NCBI GenBank assembly: GCA_014896235.1
Contig: JADBKU010000006.1
Location: forward strand, 96,774-160,773
Length of the DNA stretch: 64,000 nucleotides
Direction of reading: 5' to 3'
Source: a bacterium
GTDB lineage: Bacteria; Desulfobacterota; Binatia; Binatales; Binataceae
The notes under the pieces are model-generated. The model was not told the origin of the DNA and made no database searches. It saw only the letters and a program-made list of their open reading frames with translations. Made by a program: the position numbers and the translations under genes. Shown piece after piece: positions 1 through 8,425 of this stretch. Within the stretch, counting starts at the first letter, position 1. Every line of letters begins with the position of its first letter.

Positions 1-176
1 ACGATCCGAACGGGCTGCTGCTGGAATATTGCGTGACGGTGCGGGAGTTCAACGACGACGACAAGATTCTGAAGCATCGCGTGCAGCCCGGCCCGATGGT
101 CAAGAATCCGGAGGACGCGAAGAAAGTCGTCGAAAAACTAATCGGACGGCGCGGCCGGAACGCGCCTGCGGCCTAA
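1..176 (+). CDS. VOC (glyoxalase/dioxygenase) family protein, C-terminal fragment
   Basis: An open frame enters from the left edge and ends at TAA 174-176, giving 57 residues. It opens with DPNGLLLEYC, the usual last strand of a vicinal-oxygen-chelate domain, where the Glu is normally the final metal ligand. A basic tail rich in Lys and Arg follows (KKVVEKLIGRR). The family includes glyoxalases and extradiol dioxygenases. The substrate cannot be read because most of the gene lies outside the window. It ends 58 bp before the nitroreductase on the same strand, so the two may be co-transcribed. Confidence 0.7.
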   Translation, partial: DPNGLLLEYCVTVREFNDDDKILKHRVQPGPMVKNPEDAKKVVEKLIGRRGRNAPAA

Positions 177-234
177 GCGGGCGGATCGGCGCAGTCGGGA
201 CGCAAGCGTCTCGGATTGAACACGGAAGGAAACG

Positions 235-921
235 ATGGCTGAGATTGGACTGTTCGAAGCGATGTACACGGCGCGAGCGATTCGGCGGATCAAGCCGGAC
301 CCGGTGCCGGACGAAGTGATAGCCAAAGTGCTCGATGCGGCGATTCGGGCGCCGTCGGGCAGCAACGCGCAGTCGTGGGTGTTCGTAGTGGTCAAGGACG
401 CCGAACAGCGCAAGCGCCTCGGCGCGGTTTACAAGAAGGCGTCCGCAATTCTGAGCAAGCTTTACGAAGGCGCGAAGCCGCCGCCGCACATGGACCCGGC
501 GAAGTACGAGCGCTGGTGGAAAACGGTGGTCGATCTTTTCGATCACATGGGCGACGCGCCGGTGTTGATCGTGCCCTGTCTGAAACAATCGATCTGGGCG
601 GGCGCGTCGAAACTGCCCGACGACGTGAAGGCGCGAATGGCGGCGGCGGGGCGAATCGCCGGCTCAAGCATCTATCCCGCCGTGCAGAACATCATCCTGG
701 CATGCCGCGCGTTCGGTCTCGGCACCGTGCTGACGACGATTCACGCCTTCTTCGAAGACGAAGTGCGTGAGATCCTGAAGCTGCCGCCCGAAGTGCAGAC
801 CTATGCGCTGATGCCGGTCGGTTATCCCAAGGGCAAGCACGGACCGGTAACGCGCAAGCCGATCAACGAAGTCGCCTGCCTCGACGTTTACGGCAACGCG
901 TGGACCGTCATGCCAAAATAA
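235..921 (+). CDS. Nitroreductase family protein
   Basis: This 228-residue protein of the FMN-dependent nitroreductase family is cytosolic and would use NAD(P)H to reduce nitroaromatics, quinones or enones. Supporting features are the N-terminal pattern ARAIRRIKPDPVPDEVI, the FMN-phosphate loop APSGSNAQSW near residue 42, and the C-terminal MPVGYPKGKHGP, where a Gly-Tyr-Pro turn is typical. Length is normal for the family. The ATG at 235 follows GGAAGG at a good distance. The true substrate is unknown. A perfect palindromic terminator lies just downstream, between this gene and the converging hydrolase. Confidence 0.9.
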   Translation: MAEIGLFEAMYTARAIRRIKPDPVPDEVIAKVLDAAIRAPSGSNAQSWVFVVVKDAEQRKRLGAVYKKASAILSKLYEGAKPPPHMDPAKYERWWKTVVDLFDHMGDAPVLIVPCLKQSIWAGASKLPDDVKARMAAAGRIAGSSIYPAVQNIILACRAFGLGTVLTTIHAFFEDEVREILKLPPEVQTYALMPVGYPKGKHGPVTRKPINEVACLDVYGNAWTVMPK

Positions 922-943
922 AGTAATAGTTTAAGTTAAGCTG

Positions 944-980
944 AACCGGCGGGCCGCGCGCGCGGCCCGCCGGTTATTTT
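944..980. terminator. Bidirectional intrinsic terminator
   Basis: A perfect 32-bp palindrome (944-975, half AACCGGCGGGCCGCGC) sits between two converging genes and is followed on the plus strand by ATTTT. It can fold from either strand, so it probably ends both the nitroreductase and the dienelactone hydrolase transcripts. Confidence 0.75.
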
Positions 981-1002
981 CCGGCCCGGCTGTGGCGCCG
1001 CG

Positions 1003-1728
1003 TCAAGTCAAATTCTGCTTGAAGAAGGCCACGGTTTTCGACCAGGCCTCGCGCGCGTGCTCCGGATGGTACGACGGGCGCTCTTCGCACATGAAACCGT
1101 GGTCGGCGTCGGCATAGAGCACCACTTCGGCGGGCTTGCCGGCCTTGTTGAGCGCGTCGCGGAATTTATCCACTTCAGCGACGGGTATGAACGCGTCCTT
1201 GCCGCCGAAAAAGGCGAGCACGGGGCCCTTGAGGTTAGCGGCGTAGTCCGTCGGCGCCTTGCCGCCGGGCTGGCCCGCGCGGGTCATCCCGCCGCCGTAA
1301 AACGGCGCGGTCGCAAAGACGTCGGGATTGCGGACCGCGGTCAGGAACGCGATTCTGCCGCCCATGCAGAAGCCGGTCGTGCCAAATTTCGGCTTCGCCT
1401 CTTTGAGCGTCTTCACATAATCGATTGCGGCGGTCATGTCGGCGACGATCTGATCGTCGGTCAGGCTCTGCATCAGCTTGATCGCGCCGGGCAGGTTGTC
1501 GTAGCCGACAACGTTATCGGGGCTGCGAAAATAAAGGTTGGGCGAGATCGCGACGAACCCCTCGGCCGCGAACCGGTCGGTGATATTGCGGATGTTCTGA
1601 TTGAGGCCGAACGCTTCCATCACGACCACCAGCGACGGATAGGGGCCGCCGCCCGCGGGCCGCGCCACATAGCACGGCATCTTGCCGCCCGCAGTGTTGA
1701 CCGTGACTTCCTGCCTGATTGTTTCCAT
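1003..1728 (-). CDS. Dienelactone hydrolase family protein
   Basis: This 241-residue alpha/beta hydrolase belongs to the dienelactone hydrolase family, which opens lactones such as those made in chloroaromatic breakdown. The Cys-Asp-His triad is visible: the nucleophile in GFCMGGRIAF, Asp in GKDAFIP, and His in DADHGFMC. An upstream extension in the same frame is possible, but the ATG at 1728 is preceded by AGGGAGGTGACA, a near-perfect ribosome site, so it was chosen. The natural substrate is uncertain, since many paralogs are generalist carboxylesterases. It converges with the nitroreductase across a shared terminator. Confidence 0.92.
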   Translation of the reverse strand: METIRQEVTVNTAGGKMPCYVARPAGGGPYPSLVVVMEAFGLNQNIRNITDRFAAEGFVAISPNLYFRSPDNVVGYDNLPGAIKLMQSLTDDQIVADMTAAIDYVKTLKEAKPKFGTTGFCMGGRIAFLTAVRNPDVFATAPFYGGGMTRAGQPGGKAPTDYAANLKGPVLAFFGGKDAFIPVAEVDKFRDALNKAGKPAEVVLYADADHGFMCEERPSYHPEHAREAWSKTVAFFKQNLT

Positions 1729-1941
1729 TGTCACCTCCCTCGGACATGCGCCGAAAGCCGGCGGTTGATCCGGGAAATTCGCGAGGTGGAACGGCCGCGG
1801 TTCGCCGCGTCGAGCGGGCGCGGCCACGCCCTCTCATCGGGTGTTCTTTCGCACGAATCGGCGGCGCGCTCAAGCACGGGGGCGCGGTTCGCCCACACGC
1901 ATCGCCGCCGCTAGTATGGACGCCGCCGCACGGCCGACCGC

Positions 1942-2631
1942 ATGATTCCCCTGCGCGACAGCGAATCGACCCGCCGCCTGACGCTGATGAACACCGTGCT
2001 GATCGCGGCGAATCTGGCGGTGTTCGGATACGAAACGGAGCTTGGCAAGGGCGCGGCGGCGCTGATTCGGCGTTACGCGATGACGCCGGCGGCGATCACG
2101 AACGCGGGCGGCGCGGCGCGCGAAGTGCGCGCGCCGCTGACGCTCGTCACCTCGATGTTCCTGCACGGCGGCGTGCTGCACGTGCTCGGCAACATGCTTT
2201 ACCTGTTCATCTTCGGACCGGCGGTCGAAGAGCGGATGGGCGCGCGGCGTTACGCCATATTTTATCTGGCGGCGGGAATCGCGGCTGGATTGGCGACGAT
2301 CGCGATGGGACCGGATTCGCGGGTCGGAGTGATTGGCGCGAGCGGCGCGATCGCGGGCGTGCTCGGCGCCTACTTCGTGATGTATCCGCGCGCGCGCATC
2401 ATGACGATTCTGCCGCTCGGATTTTTCATCTGGACGCCCGAAATTCCGGCTGTGGCCTATCTGCTCGCATGGTTCGCCGCGCAGCTTTGGGCGGGAATCG
2501 CAGCAGGCGCGCAGGGGCCGCTGGTCGGCGGCGTGGCGTGGTGGGCGCACGTGGGCGGATTCCTGTTCGGCGTCGCGATCGGGCCGTTCGCGGCGCGGGC
2601 GCGGCCCAAGTCCGCGCGGCGGCGGCGCTGA
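1942..2631 (+). CDS. Rhomboid family intramembrane serine protease
   Basis: This 229-residue polytopic membrane protease cuts transmembrane segments within the bilayer. The catalytic serine lies in GASGAIAGVLGAYF and the partner histidine in the last core helix (WWAHVGGFLFG), giving the Ser-His dyad. About six hydrophobic helices are visible. The loop-1 pattern MFLHGGVLHVLGNMLYLF, with its HxxxN, is typical. It has no extra soluble domain. The ATG at 1942 has only a weak upstream ribosome site; MNTV at residue 16 is an alternative start. It reads toward dnaB after a 150-bp gap with no gene. Confidence 0.93.
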   Translation: MIPLRDSESTRRLTLMNTVLIAANLAVFGYETELGKGAAALIRRYAMTPAAITNAGGAAREVRAPLTLVTSMFLHGGVLHVLGNMLYLFIFGPAVEERMGARRYAIFYLAAGIAAGLATIAMGPDSRVGVIGASGAIAGVLGAYFVMYPRARIMTILPLGFFIWTPEIPAVAYLLAWFAAQLWAGIAAGAQGPLVGGVAWWAHVGGFLFGVAIGPFAARARPKSARRRR

Positions 2632-2781
2632 ATCGATCAATTGTTGATAGTGTGGATTTTCGGCGCGACGGCGCCGCGCTCGCCCGAGAAGCGGCTTGCG
2701 GCGCCAATCATGGGCGCGGATACTTTGATCTTGCGCGATGGTCCGCTCGGCGGATCGAATCAGGCGCGACGGTGAGTTAGG

Positions 2782-4164
2782 GTGGCGGCGGCAGCGGCGG
2801 ACGATATTTTCAAGCGCGTTCCTCCACAGAATATCGAAGCCGAACAATCAGTGCTCGGCGCGATTCTGCTCGACAACGACGCGATCAACGTGGCCCTTGA
2901 AGCGCTCGGTCCCGACGATTTCTACCGCGAGTCGCATCGCGAGATCTTTCGCGCGATGGTCGATCTGACCGAGCACAACCGGCCCGTTGACGCGATCACG
3001 CTGAGCGAGGCGCTCAGGGTCAGGGGCGTGCTGGAAGCGATCGGCGGCGCCGCCTATATCGCGGAACTGGCGGCCTGCGTGCCGACTGCTGCCAACGTCG
3101 GCCATTACGCGCGGATCGTGCGGGAAAAATCGGTGCTGCGCGCGCTCGCCTCCACGGCGACCGAAATCGCTTCGGGCGCGTACGATTCGCCGGCCAATGT
3201 CGAGGAATATCTCGACGGCGCCGAGCATCGGATTTTCGAGATTTCCGAACGGCGCATCCGCCAGTCGTTCCATCCGATGAGCGAGCTCACGCGCGAGTCG
3301 CTCAAGCTGATCGAGAGGTTGTACGAGAACAAGGAGTTGGTCACGGGCGTGCCGACCGGCTTCACCGATCTCGACCGGCTCACGGCGGGACTGCAACCGA
3401 GCGACCTGATCATTATCGCGGCGCGTCCCAGCATGGGTAAAACCGCGCTCGCGCTGAACATCTGCGCGCACGCCGCGCTCGACGCCGACCCCAAAGTGGG
3501 AGTGGCGTTCTTTTCGCTCGAAATGTCCAAGGAGCAGCTCGTCCTGAGGATGCTCTGTTCGGAAGCGCGAGTGGACAGCTCGAAGGCGCGCGCCGGCTTT
3601 CTGAGCGGACGGGATTTTCCGAAACTCGCCGAAGCGGCCGCACGGCTCGCCGAGGCCCCGATTTTCATCGACGACAGTTCCGACACGTCGCCGATCGTGC
3701 TGAAGGCGAAATGCCGGCGCCTGATGCGCGAGCGCAATTCGCGGCTCGGGCTGGTGATTGTCGATTACCTGCAACTGATGCGGTCGTCGCGGCCGGGCGA
3801 ATCGCGCGAAAAGGAAATCGCGGAAATTTCGCGCTCGCTCAAGGGACTGGCGAAGGAACTGAAGGTGCCGGTGATCGCGCTGTCGCAGCTCAACCGGCAG
3901 GTCGAGACGCGTCCCGACCGCCGGCCGCTGCTGGCGGATTTGCGCGAATCAGGCGCGATCGAGCAGGACGCCGACGTAATCGCATTCATCTATCGCGACG
4001 AGATGTACCATCGCGACAGCAAGGAGCCGGGCGTCGCCGAAGTGATTATCGCCAAGCAGCGCAACGGCCCCACCGACACCGCGAAACTGACCTATCTCAG
4101 CCAGTACACGCGCTTCGAGAACTACGCTCCCGAAGCGGGATTCTTCGAAGAAAGCGAAGGCTGA
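2782..4164 (+). CDS. dnaB: Replicative DNA helicase DnaB
   Basis: This hexameric 5'-3' helicase unwinds DNA at the replication fork. It has 460 residues, the normal size, with no intein. The N-terminal primase-interacting domain (PPQNIEAEQSVLGAILL, residues 15-31) is followed by a linker and the RecA-like core. The core has Walker A in ARPSMGKTALAL (about 214-225), Walker B in LVIVDYLQLM, and the arginine-finger region RESGAIEQDADV. The start is a GTG at 2782 with a poor upstream site. Unusually it is not next to rplI or alr; its neighbours are a rhomboid protease and an MBL hydrolase. Confidence 0.97.
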   Translation: MAAAAADDIFKRVPPQNIEAEQSVLGAILLDNDAINVALEALGPDDFYRESHREIFRAMVDLTEHNRPVDAITLSEALRVRGVLEAIGGAAYIAELAACVPTAANVGHYARIVREKSVLRALASTATEIASGAYDSPANVEEYLDGAEHRIFEISERRIRQSFHPMSELTRESLKLIERLYENKELVTGVPTGFTDLDRLTAGLQPSDLIIIAARPSMGKTALALNICAHAALDADPKVGVAFFSLEMSKEQLVLRMLCSEARVDSSKARAGFLSGRDFPKLAEAAARLAEAPIFIDDSSDTSPIVLKAKCRRLMRERNSRLGLVIVDYLQLMRSSRPGESREKEIAEISRSLKGLAKELKVPVIALSQLNRQVETRPDRRPLLADLRESGAIEQDADVIAFIYRDEMYHRDSKEPGVAEVIIAKQRNGPTDTAKLTYLSQYTRFENYAPEAGFFEESEG

Positions 4165-4240
4165 GCGCGCGGCGGGATTGCCGCCGCGGCGTATTTCGCG
4201 ATACTTTCGCGCGAGATTTTTTATCGCCCGGAGGCCGCTT

Positions 4241-5092
4241 ATGAATCGCTGGCAAATCGGCGACGTCGTCATCAACCGCTTCGTCGAGATGGAGACCGTC
4301 TCGAAAGCCACCTTCGTGCTGCCCGACGCCACGCCCGAAAACGTCAAGCGCGAAGCGGACGCGCTATTGCCGCATTTTTGCGACGAAACCGGGCGCGTCC
4401 GGATGAGCATCCACGCGCTCACGCTCGAATCGAAAGGCAAGCGCATCGTGGTCGACACCTGTATCGGCAACGACAAAAAACGCGGTTTCGAGGGCTGGAA
4501 TCAGCTCCATACGAATTTCCTCAACGATCTGGAAAAGGGCGGCTTCCCGCCGGATTCGTTCGACTATGTAATTTGCACGCATCTGCACGTCGATCACGTC
4601 GGATGGAACACGCGCTTGATGGGCGAACGCTGGATACCGACTTTCACGCGCGCGCGCTATCTCTTCGGGCGCGCCGAATGGAACCATTGGTCGGCCGAGC
4701 AGGACCGGTTCATCAAGGACCCGATCGACGACTCGGTGCGGCCAATCGTGGATGCGGGATTGGCGGATTTGGTTGACGACAACCATCGCGTTACCGATGA
4801 AATTTGGCTGGAGCCGACGCCCGGCCATACTCCGGGCCATTTCAGCGTGCGGATTTCGTCGCGCGGGCAGGAAGCGGTTATCACCGGCGACCTGATGCAC
4901 CATCCGATTCAGTGCATCCATCCGGAATGGAATTGCGGCTTCGACGCGATACCCGATCTGGCGCGGAGCACGCGGCGATCGTTCCTGGAGCGCTACGCCG
5001 ATCGGCCGGTGACGGTTTTCGGAACGCATTTCGCCACGCCGTCGTGCGGCCGGATACTGAAGAACGGCGCGGCGTGGCGATTCCAGGTTTGA
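4241..5092 (+). CDS. MBL-fold metallo-hydrolase
   Basis: This 283-residue metallo-beta-lactamase-fold hydrolase carries the metal motif HLHVDHVGW (HxHxDH), a second histidine in TPGHTPGHFS, an aspartate in ITGDLMHHP, and a terminal histidine in GTHFATPS, so a two-metal site is complete. The arrangement resembles lactonase-like members (AHL lactonase/YtnP type) more than true beta-lactamases, but the substrate is not defined. The ATG at 4241 follows GGAGG, which favours it over the longer frame starting at 4178. It ends 16 bp from the converging scpB. Confidence 0.9.
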   Translation: MNRWQIGDVVINRFVEMETVSKATFVLPDATPENVKREADALLPHFCDETGRVRMSIHALTLESKGKRIVVDTCIGNDKKRGFEGWNQLHTNFLNDLEKGGFPPDSFDYVICTHLHVDHVGWNTRLMGERWIPTFTRARYLFGRAEWNHWSAEQDRFIKDPIDDSVRPIVDAGLADLVDDNHRVTDEIWLEPTPGHTPGHFSVRISSRGQEAVITGDLMHHPIQCIHPEWNCGFDAIPDLARSTRRSFLERYADRPVTVFGTHFATPSCGRILKNGAAWRFQV

Positions 5093-5108
5093 ACGGCGGG
5101 ACGTGCGC

Positions 5109-5837
5109 CTAGTTCGACTTATCCGAATCTTGCGCGGACGGCTCGTCCGATTCGCCTGACGCGGACGCGGTCTCAGACGCCGCAGGCGGGTCGGCTTCAG
5201 CCACGATTTCGCTTTGCGATTCGTCGGCGGAATCCGTCGATGCGGACGAAAGCCGGGGCTCTTCCATGGCGCCCGTCGCGTCCGCCTCGATTACCGGCGC
5301 ATCGTCGCGCGGCAGCTCGATTTCGCGGAACTCTTCTAGGTCCGGCAGGCTCGCGAGGTCTTTAAGGCCGAAAAGTTCGAGAAATTCGGGCGTGGTGGCA
5401 TAAACGATCGGACGGCCCGGCGCTTCCTTGCGGCCGGCGATTTTGATCAACTGCCGCTCCAGCAGCGTATCGATGACGCCGCCGCAATCGACGCCGCGCA
5501 GTTGTTCGATCTCGGGGCGCGTGATCGGTTGGCGGTAGGCGACGATCGCGACCGTCTCCATCAGCGGCCGGCTGAGCCGCGGCGGCCTGGCGGCAAGCAG
5601 GCGCCGGACGTATGCGGCGTGCTCGCGCGGCGTGCGCAACTGGTAGCCGCCGGCGACCTCTTCGAGAACGAGACCGCGGCCCGCCTCGGCGTACGCGACC
5701 GCCATCTCGCCGAGCGCGCGCCGAATATCGTCGCGCGGCACGGTCTCGAGCGCCGAGACCATCTGCGCGAGCGTGATCGGTTCGCCGGCGGCGAACAAAA
5801 GACTCTCAAGGATCGCTTTCAGCCGTTCCTCTTCCAC
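5109..5837 (-). CDS. scpB: Segregation and condensation protein B (ScpB)
   Basis: ScpB is the winged-helix kite subunit that pairs with ScpA and SMC to form bacterial condensin. The first ~170 residues carry the double winged-helix signature (LKAILESLLFAAGEPIT near the start, then RPLMETVAIVAYRQPITRPE and GVDCGGVIDTLLER). The last ~70 residues are an acidic Ser/Asp/Glu-rich tail with no clear fold, which makes the protein longer (242 residues) than the usual 180-200. The gene follows scpA after an 18-nt gap, and the pair closes the operon that starts at mutS. Confidence 0.95.
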   Translation of the reverse strand: MEEERLKAILESLLFAAGEPITLAQMVSALETVPRDDIRRALGEMAVAYAEAGRGLVLEEVAGGYQLRTPREHAAYVRRLLAARPPRLSRPLMETVAIVAYRQPITRPEIEQLRGVDCGGVIDTLLERQLIKIAGRKEAPGRPIVYATTPEFLELFGLKDLASLPDLEEFREIELPRDDAPVIEADATGAMEEPRLSSASTDSADESQSEIVAEADPPAASETASASGESDEPSAQDSDKSN

Positions 5838-5855
5838 ACCGTCGCGCGGGTCGGC

Positions 5856-6740
5856 TCACCCCTCGTGCCCGCTTCCTCCCTCGTTGCTGTCGCTCTCGCC
5901 GCCGTCGACATCGGCCGGCGGCGCGCCCTCTTCGATTGCGCCGGAAGCCGGCGCGGCGTCGTTACCGGACGAAGGCGATTGAGCGGCGAAGCGTTCGCCG
6001 CGCCCCAGCATTATCGGCCCATCGCGCCGATCCTGCCATACGCGCACGGCGCCGCGGCGGATCAATTCGAGCGTCGCGATGAAGGTCGCGATCACCAGCG
6101 GCCGATCCTGGAGATCGTCGAACAGCGCCAGAAATTCGACCTGATCCGCCTCGCCCAACGCGGCCAGCACGCGCGGGATGCAATGTGCGACGGGGATATC
6201 GCGCAACTCGAGGCGGCGCGGCGTGCGATCGCCGATTCGCTTGAGCACCGCCGCCATCGCGCTGACCAGGTCGAAAATCGTGACGCGCCACGGCGGCTCC
6301 GCGGCGTCGGCTTCCGGCGGCGCCTTGCGCGGCGCGGCGAACACGTCGCGTCCGAGCAGCGGCCGCGCCTCCAATTTTGCGGCGGCCTCGCGATAGCGCT
6401 GGTATTCGAGCAGCCGTTCGACCAGATCGCGCTTGAGCTCCTCGGCTTCTTCCTGATCGGCCAGTTCCGGATGCGGCAGCATCGCGAACGACTTGATCAG
6501 CAACAGCGTCGCCGCCATCACGAGATATTCTCCGGCGATATCGAGATTGAGCTGCTCCATCAGCTCCAGATGGGCCAGATACTGCTCGGTAATCACGCTG
6601 GCGCCGACGTCGCGGGGATCGAGTTCGGCGCGCTTGACGAGATGCAGCAGCAGGTCGAGCGGCCCCTCGTACACGGGCAGGCGAAAGCGCAGCCCGCCCG
6701 CGTCGGCGTCAAATTTCGCGATTGAACGTTCGTCGCTCAC
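5856..6740 (-). CDS. scpA: Segregation and condensation protein A (ScpA)
   Basis: ScpA is the kleisin that bridges the SMC heads in bacterial condensin. The N-terminal hallmark YEGPLDLLLHLVKRAELD is present at about residue 19, followed by the MEQLNLDIAGEYLVMAATLLLIKS helix region and a C-terminal winged helix around FDDLQDRPLVIATFIATLELIRRG. It is 294 residues with a disordered Gly/Ser/Glu-rich tail. Its start overlaps the stop of the M50 protease gene by 4 nt, a sign of translational coupling, and scpB follows directly. Confidence 0.95.
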   Translation of the reverse strand: MSDERSIAKFDADAGGLRFRLPVYEGPLDLLLHLVKRAELDPRDVGASVITEQYLAHLELMEQLNLDIAGEYLVMAATLLLIKSFAMLPHPELADQEEAEELKRDLVERLLEYQRYREAAAKLEARPLLGRDVFAAPRKAPPEADAAEPPWRVTIFDLVSAMAAVLKRIGDRTPRRLELRDIPVAHCIPRVLAALGEADQVEFLALFDDLQDRPLVIATFIATLELIRRGAVRVWQDRRDGPIMLGRGERFAAQSPSSGNDAAPASGAIEEGAPPADVDGGESDSNEGGSGHEG

Positions 6741-7384
6741 AGCAGCGCCCGGGTTATCGCCAAGATTATCGGATTGATTACGTCGTCCACCGCGTTCGTA
6801 TAGAGCAGCAACAACAATATCAGAAATCCGAACCGCTCAATCCGCGCGAAGCGCCGCGCCGCCGGAAGCGGCAAAAGTCCTGTCGCCACCCGGCCGCCAT
6901 CCAGCGGAGGCAGCGGCAACAAATTGAAGACCGCGAGCGAAACGTTGATCACCACCGACGCCTGCGCCATCTGCGCGAGCGGATAAAACACCGCCGCGCC
7001 GAAAGGTCCGCCGAGATGGGCGGCGAAGATGCGCATCGCGACGCCGCTGATCGCGGCGATCGCGAAGTTCGTGAGCGGTCCGGCCGCGGCGACCGCGATC
7101 ATTCCGCGCCTGGGATCGCGCAGGCGGCGGAAATCGACCGGCACCGGCTTCGCGTAACCAAAGACCGGCAGATGCGCGAAAAGCAGCAGAGCGGGCAGGA
7201 TCAAAGTGCCAAACAGATCGACGTGAGCGATCGGATTGAGCGTGAGCCGGCCCGCGCGCGCCGCCGTATCGTCGCCGAGAAATCGCGCCGTCACGCCATG
7301 CATCACTTCGTGCGCGACGATCGCGAACACCGTCGGCAGCGCCCAGATCAGCAGTTCGAGGATAAACCCTTGATGGTTCGCCAA
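6737..7384 (-). CDS. Site-2 protease (M50) family membrane protein
   Basis: This 215-residue intramembrane metalloprotease-like protein has the zinc site HEVMH in its first helix region and the third ligand in LPPLDGGRVATG near residue 160. It is the short form with no PDZ domain, common next to scpAB in many phyla. The only reasonable start is TTG at 7384, immediately after the xerD stop; the next in-frame ATG lies inside the zinc motif. Substrate unknown. The tight packing suggests translational coupling on both sides. Confidence 0.9.
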   Translation of the reverse strand: MANHQGFILELLIWALPTVFAIVAHEVMHGVTARFLGDDTAARAGRLTLNPIAHVDLFGTLILPALLLFAHLPVFGYAKPVPVDFRRLRDPRRGMIAVAAAGPLTNFAIAAISGVAMRIFAAHLGGPFGAAVFYPLAQMAQASVVINVSLAVFNLLPLPPLDGGRVATGLLPLPAARRFARIERFGFLILLLLLYTNAVDDVINPIILAITRALL

Positions 7385-8425
7385 TCAGTCGGAGCCGTCC
7401 TTCGGCGGCTTGCCGCGATCGACGCGCAGCGCGGACGGCGCGGCCCGGCGCGTCGCACGCGGATGATACGTGCGATGGACGCGGCGCAGATGGCCGCGCG
7501 ACAGATGCGTGTATATCTGGGTGGTCGAGATGTCGCTATGGCCGAGCATCTCCTGCACCGCGCGCAGGTCGGCGCCGCCTTCCAGCAGATGGGTCGCGAA
7601 ACAATGGCGCAAGGTATGCGGGCTAACCCATGCGAGGCCGGGATCGCCCGCCGCCCATCCTTTGAGCGCCTTGAAAAAACCCTGCCGCGTCATCGCGCGG
7701 CCCAAGCGCGTCACGAATATGGCGGCGGTCGGCCGCGCTGACATCGCTTCGCGCGAGCCGCGTTTGCCATGCGGATTATCCTCGGCGGCCGCGCGCCGGC
7801 GGGCCTCCAGATAGGCTTCGAGCGCATCTCGCGCCGCGCGGCCCAAGGGCACAATCCGTTCTTTGTCGCCTTTGCCGATAACGATGACGACGCCGGCTTC
7901 GAGATTGACCTGGTTGAACTTGAGCCCGACCAGCTCCGAAACCCTGAGACCGCATCCATATGCCAGTTCGAGCATCGCGCGGTCGCGTTTGCCGCGAAGC
8001 GTGGTTAAGTCGATCGCGCCGATCAGGGCCTCCACATCCGCACGTCCGAGCGTGCGCGGCAGAGGTCGCGGATGGCGTTTCAGGTCAAGCCCGAGCGTCG
8101 GATCGCGCTCCAGCACGCCCGCCTCGAGCATTTCCCGCACCATCCCGCGCACGGCGGAAAGCCGCCGCCGCTGGCTGGAAACGCGAAAACCGCGTTCGCC
8201 CAGTTCGGCGAGATAGGCGGTCAACTGCGGCGTTGCGAGTTCGTCGGGAGCCACGCCGCGCGCGCGGCAAAAGCACTGGAAATCATGCAGGTCGCCGGCG
8301 TAAGCCGCGAGCGAATTCCGGCTAAGCCCGCGTTCGACCGCGCGGCGCGCAAGATGCCGATCGATGAGTTCGTCCCAGCCGAGCGCGCCCGTCGCGCCAT
8401 AGCTTGCGTCCGCCATGGCCGTCAC
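7385..8425 (-). CDS. xerD: Tyrosine recombinase XerD/XerC
   Basis: This site-specific recombinase resolves chromosome dimers at dif during division. It has 346 residues, longer than the usual ~300, because of an insert after the beta strands of the catalytic domain (EARRRAAAEDNPHGKRG). The SAM-like N-terminal domain is followed by the catalytic residues: Arg in GCGLRVSELVGL, Lys in GKGDKERIVPL, His-x-x-Arg in PHTLRHCFATHL, His in LGHSDISTTQIY, and the nucleophile Tyr in that same motif. Its ATG overlaps the glnD stop by 4 nt. No phage context is near, so a housekeeping role is likely. Whether it is XerC or XerD cannot be settled. Confidence 0.92.
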   Translation of the reverse strand: MTAMADASYGATGALGWDELIDRHLARRAVERGLSRNSLAAYAGDLHDFQCFCRARGVAPDELATPQLTAYLAELGERGFRVSSQRRRLSAVRGMVREMLEAGVLERDPTLGLDLKRHPRPLPRTLGRADVEALIGAIDLTTLRGKRDRAMLELAYGCGLRVSELVGLKFNQVNLEAGVVIVIGKGDKERIVPLGRAARDALEAYLEARRRAAAEDNPHGKRGSREAMSARPTAAIFVTRLGRAMTRQGFFKALKGWAAGDPGLAWVSPHTLRHCFATHLLEGGADLRAVQEMLGHSDISTTQIYTHLSRGHLRRVHRTYHPRATRRAAPSALRVDRGKPPKDGSD